From Aquanectria penicillioides (Eukaryota > Ascomycota > Sordariomycetes > Hypocreales > Nectriaceae): 64,000 nucleotides of DNA. The stretch is taken from contig PYIU01000007.1 of NCBI GenBank assembly GCA_003415625.1, positions 1,116,001 through 1,180,000 on the forward strand, read 5' to 3'. The notes below the pieces were generated by a model. That model was not told the DNA's origin and made no database searches. It saw only the letters and a program-made list of their open reading frames with translations. Shown piece by piece: positions 45,749-57,697 of the stretch; the stretch's first letter is position 1, and each line of letters opens with the position of its first letter. The position numbers and the translations under genes are program-made.

Positions 45749-48438
45749 TTACCTGAACTCCTGAATCTTTTCTACAAGGAGATCGGTAAACGTCTCTAGC
45801 GCATCCTGGTTGCCTCCTGCCCGAGACTCAAAGATACAGTCGAGAACCGTCTTGACACCCACGCCCACAGAATCCGAACCTGTTCGATCTTGGATGAAAC
45901 GAAGTGCCTGGCCCACGTCGTTGGAGTTGAAAACTCGGGATTCCTGCAGCACCACGCCAAGCTCCTGCAGGTTGGACACGGCAGGAACGGCAACCTTTTT
46001 GGCGAAGTCCATGTCAATCTCGAGCATCTTGAGCACGGAAGCTCTGGAAGAGGTGACAAAGATCAACAGACGATGATTCTAATAATACTGGTTAGTTGTG
46101 TTACTGTGAAAGGGCTTAACATAATTAGGCTCACCTTAGGGGGCTTGGACACTAGTAGAGTAGTTAGAGCCTCGAGCATGGTGTTGGAGAAGCGAGGCCC
46201 GATGGGGTTCCATCCAATCAAGCGCTCAAAGTCATCAAGGATTAGGATACTAGCAGGCGACTTGTATGCGTCTGCGAATGCCTTGTGAACGTAGTCCTTC
46301 TTGGCGAAATCGTCCCGGTATCCCACTAGGTCCGCGGGGGTGACCATCTTGACGAATGGGAAGCCGGACTGCATGGCGATGTGCGCTGCGAGAGCCGTCT
46401 TGCCAGATGCTCTGGGACCGTGGAAAAGAACCGACGTGCTGAACTTGTTGGGGTCCTCCTTGATCATGCCAACGACACGCATCATCTCCTGGATAGTGGG
46501 GTTGATGTGCTGGCCGTAAGGAATAATACCCAAACGGACGGCCTCTTCGAGCTCTGCCTCCGACACACCGTAGGCCGGGCGGACCTCAGTTAAGGCGTTC
46601 ATGAAATCACCTCGGTTTACCTTCATACTGGCCACATCCTGCTTTACGGCAGCGAGTTGGCCAACTTCGGTGTGACGAGAGAAGGCAAACGATGCAGCAG
46701 CCTTGACCAGACCGTTGATCTCGGCACCTGAAAAGTTCTTGGTCAGACCAGCAAGCTCCTCCAGGTTGACATCGGTATCCAGGAGGCCATTGGTTCGCAT
46801 TTTGGACGTGTGGATCTTGAGAATCTCAAGACGACCCTCCTCGTCAGGCAAGGAGATCTCAAGGTGAACCTCAAGACGACCGGGCCGCATCAGCGCATCA
46901 TCAATCATGTCCTTTCGGTTCGTCATTCCGATGAGCAGGATGTTGTTCAACTGATCCACACCGTCGAGCTTAGACAGCAGCTGGTTGACAACGCTGTCAC
47001 CAACGCCAGTACCGCCACCTGCGCCAGAGCCTCGCTGCTTGCACACGGCATCCAACTCGTCAAAGATGATGATGTGTAGACCACTCTCATCACCCTTCTC
47101 CTTGTACTCCTTTTCGGCCTCTGCAAACAGCTTTCGGATGTTCTCTTCTGACTGGCCAACATACTTGTTTAGCACCTCAGGACCATTGATGACCTTGGGA
47201 GGACGGGCATTGAGCATCTTGCCAATCTGACGGGCAATGAGAGTTTTTCCAGTACCCGGGGGACCGTAGAGCAGCATTCCCTTGACGTGGGGAATGCCCA
47301 TCTTGGCTACAAGACCAGGGGGGAAGACACGGGAAGCAAAGGCACGACGGAAGATGGTTGAGAACTCATCACCCAGACCACCAATGCCCATATCCTCGAA
47401 CTTGAAATCAGGGGCCAGGATGGCGTTAGAGTTGGGCTTCGACATTGACGGCTTGAGGTTGAAGTCGCCCTTTGCGTCACGGTGGAAGAGAACCCGGGTC
47501 TGGTTCGTGAGGATACCACGGGCATGAGCCTCTCTGAAAGTCTGCTTGCTGGGATCATCCGACGACATGGCCAAGTCAACAAGACCAACTGTCTTGACGA
47601 CGATGAGAAGGGGAATGTTTCGTACGTCCATCAGTATGCGCTGACCAGGAGCAAGAACCTGGTTTTGGTATGTGTCGACAAAGATCTTGGAGAGATCGTC
47701 CTCATCGTAGGGAGTCTGGGTCTTTTTGTTTGGCGAGGCGAAGCCGATTTCGAGATCTAGGGAACCAAGGTAGGCCTTGCCGCCACTTGAGAAAGGATCG
47801 TACACTCGACCAGTGAATGTGTCTCTCATGGTGATGCCAGCCCATGATCGCTGAGGATCCGATAAACTGATGCAGCCCTGGGGGAAACCAGGTACTGGTT
47901 TGGCGGTAACAACGTATTCGCCGGCAGGCTGACCACCTTGAAGTAGAATGTAAAGATCGGAACCATCGCGGTTAGGAGGGAAGTCGTCTGGTGAAACGGC
48001 GCATCTAACGGGTTTCCTAATGTCAGCTTGGTTTTACCGGTGTCGCATGAGGGTTGATACGTACAGGTTACCGTAGATGAGTCGGGACTGGAGCGACTTG
48101 TCTGTCACCTTCTCGACGCGCAAGGGAACCTGCCTACCACTAGAGGCGGGCTTCTCGGTGTGTCTCGACATGCCGGGCGAACGAGGCTGCTCGGCGTAAC
48201 CACCACCACCACCGCCGCCGCCGCCGCCGCCGCCGCCGTACTGTCCGCCGTAGCCGCCTTGCTGGCCGCCCTGCTGCTGGCGAGGGTCGCTATAGCGAGG
48301 GGCACCATACCCTTGTTGAGGTTGCTGGTAAGGATCGCCGCCTCCGTAGGGCGCTCTCTGGGGAGGCTGTTGGCCACCGGCTGGTGGTCGAGGGTTGGAC
48401 CCGGGCATGCCAAACCCGCTGAAGGGTGACCTCGACAT
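45749..48438 (-). CDS. SEC18: Sec18/NSF, AAA+ ATPase that disassembles SNARE complexes
   Basis: Three exons (48065-48438, 46135-48004, 45749-46078) encode 857 residues. A Gln/Gly-rich N-terminal extension (residues ~15-90, including 12 consecutive Gly) precedes the N domain (LYILLQGGQPAGEYVV). The D1 AAA module has Walker A GPPGTGKT, Walker B IIIFDELDA and the sensor region IGMTNRKDMIDDALMRPGR. The D2 module has the degenerate Walker A GPRASGKT and ILILDDFERLI, as in Sec18/NSF. The hexamer acts with alpha-SNAP (Sec17) on cis-SNAREs in secretory and vacuolar fusion. For intron 1 I chose the acceptor CCGTTAG, which gives YGNLCAVSPDDF; a nearer TTAG would add six residues. The start MSRSPFSGFGMPG follows a pyrimidine-rich leader. 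It is divergent from CWC25 (563 bp). Confidence 0.97.
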
Positions 48439-49001
48439 TGCGGTGGGGGGATGAGGGTCGTGGATCGATGGAGGAGGAGTGGGAGGCTTGGGAAACGTCG
48501 AAAAATCCCGCTTGTAAAGAACAATTGGATTTAAATAATGCGTGCCTAGCGGGTTGAACAGAAGATATGTGGCCTCAGAAGTTGACAAGTTGAGGTTCTG
48601 GCCGGTTGCAAGTCGCTGTGCAGGAGCTTCCCAAATGCTGACGCCAACGAGGGGTGACCAACTACCCACCCACCACAGCCCCCCATGGCCCCCAGGCGCC
48701 AGCTTAGTGACCAGTGGCATCGTCCAGCGGTGTCCAGTGGTGTCCGCTGTAGCTCAGCAGAGTTAGTGTATCCCAGCAGTCTCAGCTCAGTCTCAGCCAA
48801 CTTTATTGCCCAGATAGGACTAGCGTTTATGTCATAACTATTTTCGACGGATCGGCCCGCATTCCGATCCAGGCAGGCAGGCCAAGACAGCATCGAGCAA
48901 CAGATGGAAACCCATTCATCATGATTCCGTCTCCATGACGGCTGCAAGCTCCTCTGCCTTCGCTGCAATACTGCACCCTGCTTGGTAGTGAATAAAGCAC
49001 C

Positions 49002-50170
49002 ATGCCGCTGTAAGTCACCATCTCCTTTTATTTACCACAAAGGTTCTGACAAACCCAGCCATTTGCTAGGTAAAAAGTCCTGGAACGTCTACAATGCCGA
49101 CAACATCGCACGCGTCCAGCGCGATGAGGCTGCCGCCAAGGCCGCAGAGGAGGCGAGGAGCAGCGCATGCAAGAGATAGACGCTCAGAGACGATTGGCCA
49201 TCCTGAGAGGGGAAGCACCTCCTTCCATTGATGATACTGAACCGACCAAGGCCGACGAGGGCCCACGAGCGACCAGAAAGCGCCACCCTCAGGTGCCTTT
49301 CGACGGAAACGAAAGCGACCAGGCGAAGATGACACCGACTTCGAGCTTAGAGTTGCTAGAGAAAACAATGAGCTTGTTATAACTAATCTCTCGACCGAAC
49401 GCAAGGCGACAAGCTCAGCACCGATTGTCGACAATGCTGGGCACATTGATCTTTTCGGAGACGAGAAGCTGAGGGCACATGCGGAAAAGAATGAAGAGGC
49501 GGAGAAGGATTCGAAAAAGAAGAAACAGAGCTTTGAAGACCAATATACTATGCGCTTCTCTAATGCCGCTGGAAAGGACGGAGTTTTGAAACCCTGGTAT
49601 TCTCAGTCTGAACCTGGCACGCAGGAAGCCTCGATGAAGGATGTTTGGGGCAACAATGACCCACATCGTAAGGAACGGGATACGCAGCGCATTGTTGCTA
49701 GTGACCCCTTGGCGATGATGAAGCAAGGGGCGTCCAAAGTCCGCGAGCTGAAGAAGGAGCGGAAGCAGTTCCAGGAGGAACAGGCTGATCAACTTCGACA
49801 GCTTCGTCGAGAGGAGCATCATCGTGAGAAGCGGAGGCAGAGACAAGAGGAGCGAGGAGGAGGGAGAGAAAGGGATGGATCATCTCGTCATTCAGAGCGC
49901 AGGCGTCGTTCAAGAGAAACAAGACACCATGATGATGACCGTAGAGATTCAACGGCCGGAACGAGACGACATGATAAGGAGGAGACGAGAAATCACAGAC
50001 GGAGCAGGCATGATGACTGCCGAGACCGAGATGAATCAAGCGAAAGGCGACGTGAGAAGAGAGACAGACATGATGAGCGACATCGAAGAAGGGATTCACG
50101 TTCACCAAGGCGACATGAAGACCGAGATAGACACCGTCGGCAGCGGTCCAGAGACACGAGCGATAAATAG
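49002..50170 (+). CDS. CWC25: Pre-mRNA splicing factor Cwc25 (two apparent 1-base frame breaks)
   Basis: An 8-nt first exon (49002-49009) and a second exon from 49059 give the diagnostic start MPLHLLGKKSWNVYNADN (Cir_N domain). The domain continues ARVQRDEAAAKAAEEA, then, in a second frame, EQRMQEIDAQRRLAILRGEA. A third frame carries EDDTDFELRVARENNEL, HIDLFGDEKLRAHAEKN, QYTMRFSNAAGKDGVLKPWY, and a C-terminal Arg/Asp/Ser-rich tail to the stop at 50168-50170. Each frame change requires one missing base, near 49157-49159 (between GAGGAGGC and GAGGAGCAG) and between about 49255 and 49300. No GT...AG pair lies in place to splice them out. Cwc25 joins the spliceosome after Prp2 and promotes the first transesterification. 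Being essential in yeast, it is more likely mis-sequenced than dead, but a pseudogene is possible. Confidence 0.82.
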
Positions 50171-50342
50171 TTCATAAGATACCCTAATAGTTACCAACTT
50201 TTTTTTTTTTTTTGCCTAATCTAACAAGAATGAAACCCGGATCCTACTAGTGTGATATATGTATTAAAAACACAATAACATACGCCCGATGTACTGTTGC
50301 CCGATTTCAACACCAGCCATTCTGGTATTAGCACTTTGCCAA

Positions 50343-50945
50343 TCAACCCTCCACCCACGGCAACCGGATCTCGACGGGCTTCATATCCTTTTCAACCATG
50401 TTCACCAGTTTGGATGCATCTAACTTCCCCAGTGCCTCCTGAATGGCCGTGTACGTCTCAGGGCTGACCCCTTCCTTCCGGTCGCAATACACGTCCAGTC
50501 CTTCGGCAGAGACTAATGTCGGCGCAAACCACGTCACCACCCACCTCTCCTTGTGTCCCGCTGCGGTGGTGGCTTCGCCCCATCCGAGAATCTCCCAGTG
50601 GCTCGTGATGAGCATCAGGAACCGTTTGCCACGCCAGTCCCAGCTTGCCGCGCTGCCGCCGGATGACTGCGTGTCGACGCCCGCGACGGACTTGAGCACG
50701 CCCTCCTTGCTTGAGGGCTCGTACTCAACCAGGTCATCCAGGCGAGGGTAGCCGCTGCTATTCGCGGGGATGGATTTGTAGCTGATGCGGACGTTGCGCG
50801 CTGAGCGCCACATGGGAAGGGTAGAGTGCGTGACGGACCAGGTCGTAGTGAGCCAGTCTAGCGCCGGTGCGGATGTGGAAGACGGTTTGGCGGAGGCATA
50901 CTTGGAGGGCAGCGTGAGAGTTATGGGATCTGATGTAGTTGCCAT
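50343..50945 (-). CDS. 200-residue conserved-looking protein, possibly a small beta-barrel
   Basis: One uninterrupted exon of 201 codons. I do not recognise a named family. The sequence has no signal peptide or membrane segment. The layout LDWLTTTWSVTHSTLPMW, RNVRISYKSI, WDWRGKRFLMLITSHWEILG, ERWVVTWFAPTLVSAEGLDV shows alternating strands with regularly spaced Trp residues. That pattern is seen in lipocalin- or nitrobindin-like ligand-binding barrels (inference from pattern only). A C-terminal helix EALGKLDASKLVNMVEKD follows. It is transcribed away from the gene at 51928 and tail to tail with CWC25. Confidence 0.8.
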   Translation of the reverse strand: MATTSDPITLTLPSKYASAKPSSTSAPALDWLTTTWSVTHSTLPMWRSARNVRISYKSIPANSSGYPRLDDLVEYEPSSKEGVLKSVAGVDTQSSGGSAASWDWRGKRFLMLITSHWEILGWGEATTAAGHKERWVVTWFAPTLVSAEGLDVYCDRKEGVSPETYTAIQEALGKLDASKLVNMVEKDMKPVEIRLPWVEG

Positions 50946-51927
50946 TGCGTTGCGGGCAGCTGTTAGGCCGCTGAAGTTTTTCTTTTCGATTTGTGAAGAC
51001 TCTTCTTAAAGGAGATGTTGGATGAAACCTGGAGTGGTCGCGGTAGCGTGGCTTCTTTGGGAAACGACTGATAATGAGACAGGGACCAGAACATGCGATT
51101 ACTTGGCGCCACATCTTAAACATCAGCTGAAACAGACATCGCATCTGAAATAGTACATAGGACTTTAGTGCATACAAGTTTGATGCTACTAAATTGGCTG
51201 TCTATGATGAGTTTTGTTACTCAAGGGCAGGGTTGGTAGAGAAACCCCAACTTGTATTATCTGCTCTTTGAGCCCAACTCGACTTGAAATCTCTCATTCT
51301 CTTCAGACTTATTTGATTCCTCCCATATTTGCTTGAATTTTCAAGGAGTCCTATTTCTCATTTTAATTAGATCTTCTGCTTTTGCCCTCCTGAATTTTGT
51401 TGGTCTTATCACCGTTACTATGCTGTTAGTTCTCACTTCATTGCGGTTTGAGATGCATCTCGAGTCCAGTCATGCCATCAGTTCTTCGGCTTGCTTCAAG
51501 ACAATCCGGGTATCAATCGCAGCCCAATCAAGTTCCATCACATGCCAATTCCTGTCAATCATCTTCATGGCGTGTCCGAGCACCCAATCATCGCAAGCAA
51601 ACCACATTTGATGGGAGCAGCCACTGCGCCAGCCACAGCCGGTAACCCACAAGGCTGAAGAGGCTCTCGTGAACTACCGTACCGCGCCACAACCCCCCGG
51701 CTCCTTGAGCCACATCCAACCCCGGATTTTCACGAACGCGCATTTCTTCTCCCCTCTCATCCATCCAATTTCCACATCTTTGCCTGCATCTCCTTCGCCT
51801 GCATCCTCGGTTACTCTGCACCTTCGGCCTTCCGAGTCGTTATTCGCGCACTTTTATTCCGATCCTCTCATACTTTCATTTTCGCCTCTACGAATCGGCC
51901 CCCCTCCCTTGTCTACGTTACCTCGCC
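50946..51927. other. Divergent intergenic region
   Basis: Upstream DNA of two divergent genes (50945 minus, 51928 plus). A T-rich part lies around 51290-51430. No gene is supported. Confidence 0.6.
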
Positions 51928-52485
51928 ATGAATTCGGATTCGGTCGCCACCGACGACTCCCACGTCGATGCCAACCTGGATGACGACCAAATCCTCATGG
52001 CCCAAGCCATGGGCTTCTCTTCCTTCGGCGCGCACTCTCATCCGAACAAAAAACGCCGTTATAACCCCCGTGCCGATGCTTCTGGCGTCCCCCGCCCAGA
52101 AAAGCCCTCCACAACGGGCTCCAACTCAATTGCCCTAGGCCCCAGACCAACCACCGGATCAAACGCCGATGAAATCTCCCTTGATGATGATGATGATGGA
52201 GACGACGATACCCAGGCACCGGTGCAAGTGCGACCGGCTAGTTTGCCTCAACGTCCCGCCGCTCCTCCTGGAGGCTTCGCGGCTGGCCATCAGCCTCATT
52301 CGCAGCCTCGTCGCCACCAGGACCCTGCACCTCAAGGCAACTGGTACGAAGGCTACTACGACCCATCTTCCAACGAGAACCCCTGGGAACGGATCGAGAA
52401 GGCTCGGAGCCTAATGTCCGTCGGTTCATGGCTCCCACGTGGTGGTGGTGCTGCTGGACCCTCGATGGCTCGCGCCCCGGCGTGA
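51928..52485 (+). CDS. 185-residue low-complexity nuclear-type protein, unknown function
   Basis: A single exon starting at the first ATG after a pyrimidine-rich leader. The protein is largely disordered. It has a basic KKRRYNPRADASGVPRP patch at about residues 40-56 that could be a nuclear localisation signal. An acidic run (DDDDDGDDD) lies at about 86-94, and a Pro/Gln/His-rich stretch follows. The most structured and probably conserved part is near the C terminus: NWYEGYYDPSSNENPWERIE, followed by SVGSWLPRGG. I recall no named family for this motif. Function is unknown. Confidence 0.75.
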   Translation: MNSDSVATDDSHVDANLDDDQILMAQAMGFSSFGAHSHPNKKRRYNPRADASGVPRPEKPSTTGSNSIALGPRPTTGSNADEISLDDDDDGDDDTQAPVQVRPASLPQRPAAPPGGFAAGHQPHSQPRRHQDPAPQGNWYEGYYDPSSNENPWERIEKARSLMSVGSWLPRGGGAAGPSMARAPA

Positions 52486-53888
52486 AGGCATTGAAGCGGA
52501 TTCTCGAGAGAGAACACGCGATGCTGAGTGTCTCTCCATATCAAGTCCACGTGTGAGCCTAAAGCGAGAAAAGCAGCTGGTTTCCAAGGCCCGGCCCCCT
52601 CCTGTCACCCGACCAGATCATCATTGCATCACCACCCAGTGGCATGTCTCTCACGTGCATCATCACGTGACCATATATCAGGGGTCACCCAACGTCCTGG
52701 ATCCCACCGCCGAACCTCCCCATCACTACAATAACCTTACGCTGCATCACATGATGGTACACGTCGGCACAGGTCTGGCCAGGACATGGAGGGGGGTGAG
52801 AAACACTACGGACACGGCATTGGGGGTTATCACATCGTCCAGGTTGTCTATGGCGCGCTCGGCCAAGCCATCGACGGAAGGGAAAAAAAGAAGACTCAAT
52901 TGCTATGAAACCGTCAACTCCTAGGCCCGCCCTAAACCCCGAGTGTTCCTCGACATGAAATCCTACCAAAGAGAGTAGTGTATCTCGCAATTTATCGCTG
53001 CCCGTTAGCCCAAAGGAGCAGTATCGACCTGAATACCTCCCCCGAATAGGACAAGCGCCGTCAAATACATGTTCTCCAGCACACTCCAATCTTTTTTTTC
53101 ATTCTCGTTCCCTCCTTGGTCCAGTTGTTCCCAAGGCTCTCGCTCCGTCCATCTCCCCGCACACCCCCCCTCCCCCGCTTCCACGAGGAAAACGAACTGG
53201 CAGTCCCCTCTCGGCTGCTCCCGGTCTCACGCCTCCTCCCACAGGTTTGTCCCCTGCAGTCCGGCGCCGACACACCCACGCAAGCCATGCTGTCCGCCAT
53301 GCCGTTCCCTGGCCCCCCGCAGGACGCCAGGGAGGTGGTGTACTTTTAACATCTGCCCCTAGATCATCCAAAGTCGTCCAATCATAAGCCATAAAGTCGT
53401 GAAACAGGCGCCCCCGAACCCTCCCCCTCCATCTTCTCGTCGGTCTCTCCACACCCCGTTCGTCAGCGGCAGGAACGTCTGGCGTGTCAGAGCGGGAACC
53501 GCCCGCACGCCCGCCGTTCGAACGCTGATAAAAGCAGCGAGAGATGCCACCCACTGCGGCCCGCTGGTTTGCCGCTCCTAGTGCCCCGGCTTTAACGTCA
53601 CGTCACTTTCACCAGCATGAACTCGCAGTTCATGCAGACTCGCTGAGAGGAGGGGGCGTGAAAGCAGCAGAAATACAAATAACAAAAAGAAACCCTCCTG
53701 TCTCCCAGAAAAACAGTGCCTCATTACAAATCCTGGTATCCGATCAACTTTTGGTTCCTGCAGCAGAACCACGTGGGGTATGTGCGTAGTTTTTGGTGGG
53801 TAGGGAAAATCAAAGCACGCTAGAAGTGAGTTTTTGTGTCATGTTGTCAAATGTTCCGATGCGGCTCAAAATGGACCCCGGACTGCCC
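52486..53888. other. Intergenic, no gene recognised
   Basis: This contains the 3' flanks of the 185-residue gene and of the KxDL-like gene, which point toward each other. Open frames here are short and unlike any family. CACGTG occurs near 52664-52669. Confidence 0.5.
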
Positions 53889-54847
53889 CTAGTTCTCAGG
53901 GGATGGGTATCGCGCACGAGCCTTGCTGTACTCCTTGGCGTGCTTTCGCGACGCCTTGCTCTTGAGGGAGCTGTAAATTTGAGATTTAGTTAGCAATGTA
54001 TTCGTAGGGAGCGCCGTAATTGGCACTATTGTAGGAATTGAAATGTGTCTGCGATTGCCGTGGCTATCTTGGGCAGTTTGCGATGAAACTGTCCAATCGC
54101 GGCTTTGTCGCGGCTGAGGTTGCACCCGCTCGCAGATCACAAATTTAAAGTGGCTAATAAGAGCGCTCGGGAAAAACTTACCCAACTTTCTTTTGCGTCC
54201 ACTCAAGGTCATTTCGGACCTCGTGAGCATCTCGCATACCCTCCTGGAAGCGCTCTCGCGTCTTAGCCAAGCGAGCTTGTGCCTTCTTCTGCAGCTCCAG
54301 GAGCTCGCGGTGCTTGGCGTTGAGCTTTCCGGATCTGCCCGCACAGTTAGCACGATGCCGCCAATCGGGCATGGGGAAGAGTCAGGCGGGCATCCTGCAA
54401 ACCTGGGTAAAAAACCGGGGGCCGGCAAACCGCAGGAGATGCAGAAAAAAATAAGAGATTACTGTACAGCCGAATCCCTGCCATTGCAAGGATTGCGTAT
54501 GAGGGGAAGGAGAAGAAAAAGAAAACTCACGTTTGGGCTTGCATAGCCATGCTGCGGTCGAGAGGAATTGGATCAAAAGAGTTGGCGAAGCGGTCTTGCA
54601 TGTACTCTTGGAAGTCAACTCCGCTGGCGGACCCGGTGCTTTCGTAATCCCCATAGCCGCCCATGTAACTGTTGGAAGTGGCCGAATATCCACCATTGCT
54701 GTATGAGGGAATGCCGGAGGCGGAGCTGACTGTGTCTTCGCACTCCGGGGGGGAGACGGAGTACTGGCTGTAGGTGGGGTAGTGTGTGCCCTTGGAAGGA
54801 ACCGGCATGGGCACGGAGTAGGCAACTGAAGAGTAGTGGGCAGGCAT
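53889..54847 (-). CDS. KXD1: KxDL/BLOC-1-like subunit
   Basis: Three exons (54531-54847, 54182-54334, 53889-53970) encode 183 residues. Residues 1-85 are Ser/Tyr/Gly-rich and probably disordered. SGVDFQEYMQDRFANSFDPI and LDRSMAMQAQTSGKLNAKHR lead into a coiled-coil of about 70 residues: LLELQKKAQARLAKTRERFQ, VRNDLEWTQKKVGSLKSK, ending EYSKARARYP. The DLEWTQKKV...LK.K pattern fits the KxDL domain of BLOC-1-related endosomal complexes (Kxd1 in yeast), which act in endosome maturation and cargo sorting. The symbol is inferred from this pattern. The 211-bp second intron is longer than the others in the window. Phases and GTGAGT/GTAAGT donors are consistent. Confidence 0.75.
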
Positions 54848-56689
54848 GATGACCAATTGATGAAAGAGGGTGGGTATCTTGTGGGAGGGGGAGTCGAAGG
54901 GAGTTTGGGACCTTTTTTGGGCAAAGGTTGTGATGGTGTTTTGAAGTGTTGTGGGTTGACTCGGGTCAATGTCAAGTCAAGTCAAAGGGGAAAGTTGGGA
55001 ATAGTGACACCAGGTTAGGAAGACTTTGTATAAAGGCAGGGCAAGTTGGGAGTTCAAGTCAGGAAGCTCTCTGAGGGATGATGAGAAAGGAAGAAGAAGA
55101 AATTGGATTCAACTCGATCATGATCCACCCTTTTATAGTTTTCTAGAGACCCTCCCCGGTCAAGCTGGATGAGACGGAGGATAACATATCTCGACTCGAT
55201 TCGCCAGACCGAAGGGCAACGACCCCGCTCACGGGAGTGTGGGATGGGGATAGGATAGGACAAGATGATGACATGGCGGAGGAGAGAAGCAGCGGCTAGA
55301 CGAAGACGATCATGGCGGGATGCAAAGGTGTGGGCCATCGTGGACGACATGGAGGGCAACGAGGGCTAGGAAACTCGAAGCGGTAGTATACAGGGCGGCA
55401 AAGACAGCCGTTTGAATAAAAAAAGTACAAACAACAAGTACATATTCGAGACGATGGCCGTTGGGAGCCGGGCCAACGAGAGACAAGAATTGGGATACAT
55501 GGCCGGTGTACGGGGACGGGGACGGGGACAATGCTAACATGGTAAAGGGGGAGGGTGAGGGTAAAGAAAAAAAAAGAGCCGTTTGAACCAAGTGGACATG
55601 GACCTGGAGAACGTGGCTGCAAGATGATTCAGGTTTCTGGTTGTCAAGACATTGTCTGGCTTGTGGGTGTCAGAGTTAACTGGGGGTGCAAGGCGGACGA
55701 TGGACAAGCCTCTGTCTAGTTTAGCAAGGGCATCTGCATATGCCGAGAGGGAGCGAGAGTCCATGGACCACGGACCGTGGCAACGGGCTATGGACTACGG
55801 CGGACCTACGGCGGATGGTCGACGGGTAGGGTTTTGGTTTGGGTTGGTGCAAATCTCAAAAGGCAAGGGTATAGGTTGCATGGGCTACTGGGTGAAGTCA
55901 AAAGTGGGATGGGGGGCAGAAGAGCCCCAAGACTTGAAAGGGCAAGGGATCTGTGTGCGGCATGTGTAAGAAGAGTCTGTGTGTCTCTGCGTGCGTGCGT
56001 GCGTGTGTGTGGACAAGGGCCGGTAGCCGGGGCCCGGGGAATCAAAGTCAATCTGGAACACCAGGCAGACAGAACCCCCCGGCAGCGGAGTAAGAAGACC
56101 CAGAACACAAGAACAGATAGACAAACCCCGGCCTGGGAGCAACAGTGAGAGAGATGCTGGTGAGATGCCATGCATATCCGGGCCCATTGACGGACACTGG
56201 GTGGCTGCACTAGCAGTTGGGTCCAGGTCTCTGCGCAGACAAGGGACCCCCAAAGACACCCTGCGTTGTAGAACAAAAACCCTGTGGTATGGCAGAAACG
56301 TGCAGAAGGGTGCGAAAAGGACGGCGTTTGCCTGCGGCACTGCCGCCGGCCTTGGGTCTGGGCCGGAAGCTGCGGGCGGAGGTGGCAGGAATTAATTAGT
56401 GTATTTGTTCATTCGCACGTAGTAGGGCGGCGGACAAGAGGCAAGACGCGAGGCAATGGGCGCGACGGAAAAAGGTGTGCAAAGCCAAACTAAGCTCGGG
56501 TTTGGCTTAGATGGTGACGTGAGGGACAACCCCGAGCGACCTGGCTTGGGTTGGTCGGGGCTGAATTGCTGGCTGCCTTTTTTGACGATTCGAGAGGATG
56601 AATCGCCGGGCGAAGAGACCAAACGAACCAACGGGCGAGCCGTGACTGGCCAGATGGTTGGGGTTTGATGGATCCAGAGACTACCACGC

Positions 56690-56728
56690 GCACACCCATT
56701 CGCGTGCGCGCACACACACACACGCACG
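56690..56728. repeat. Alternating purine-pyrimidine (GC/AC) tract
   Basis: CGCGTGCGCGCACACACACA and flanking bases form an almost unbroken alternating tract, a typical potential Z-DNA region in non-coding DNA. Confidence 0.8.
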
Positions 56729-57546
56729 TAGCTCCAAGTCGGCCGTGTTCCGATGTCGTTGGAGGAGAGTCGTGCGCCGAATATACCTTTGGCAAAAAAA
56801 AAAACGGGACTATGGGGGGGAGGGGAACATCGCCATGTCAATGGAGGACCCATCCTTCCCAAGAACCCGGCACACCAGAGGATAAGTCCTCTAAAGGTCA
56901 AAGCTAAGATGACAGGGACAAGGGCGGAAGAGGTCTATGAAGCGGAAATTGGGACAATTGATCTTTGTTGTGATCCGCCGCCATCTGCATCTGGTGCTGC
57001 ACCTTGCTGCACCTTGGGGGACCCAAATAGCCAGACTCGCAACAAGCGCGCTGACGCTAACGAAAGCCAAAAGGGCCAGCGACGAAGAGTCGACAGGGTA
57101 GTGGCGGTTGAGCGAGAAGGAGGCAAAAAGCAGCACTGGATTTTTTTTCATGGATCGCTAGATCCAAGAATCAAGATTTCCACACCCCCCCTCCGTTTCC
57201 GCACAATCCTTGCTGCTTTCTTTTTTGACGACGTTTCTGGTTCAGAGAGCGCCAGTGGAGGCCATTGATCAGAGAGCAAGTAGGATTGGAGCTCGAGCAC
57301 CTTGTGGGGTGGAACAGCGAGCAGGGAGGTGGGTGAGTGCGAGCTGCAGCAGGTTCGGGCAATTTTTTTCTAGACTCCGTCGCCGGTGCTGCTGTTCGGT
57401 CTCTGATGTGGTGATGCGTTGTCAAGATATTTACCAGAGAATGAGAGATGGGTGGGAAGGGAAATGGATGTTCCGGATGAACATCAACCCCAAAGGAGCA
57501 AAAGGGCAGGCGCCCCTGGGAGGCTGCCTGTAGTGAGGGGAGGGCG

Positions 57547-57592
57547 TGAGTGTGAGTGTGAGTGCGAGTGTGAGTGCGAGTGCGAATGCATC
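57547..57592. repeat. (GAGTGY)n hexanucleotide repeat
   Basis: About seven copies of GAGTGT/GAGTGC, ending in GAATGC. Confidence 0.9.
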
Positions 57593-57649
57593 AGGGCGTG
57601 AAGTCGTGGAAGGCGTGGAAGGTCTTACGTACCTCTGTACCTACCTCTT

Positions 57650-57697
57650 GGTACCTACCTACCTACCTAGGTAGGTAGGTAGGTAGGTAGGTAGGTT
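57650..57697. repeat. Palindromic (TACC)n/(GGTA)n repeat
   Basis: Four TACC units run into CCTAGG and then about seven GGTA units. The two arms are perfectly complementary for about 17 bp around the CTAG centre at 57668-57671, so the tract can form a cruciform or hairpin. It originated as inverted microsatellites, and no gene overlaps it. Confidence 0.9.
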
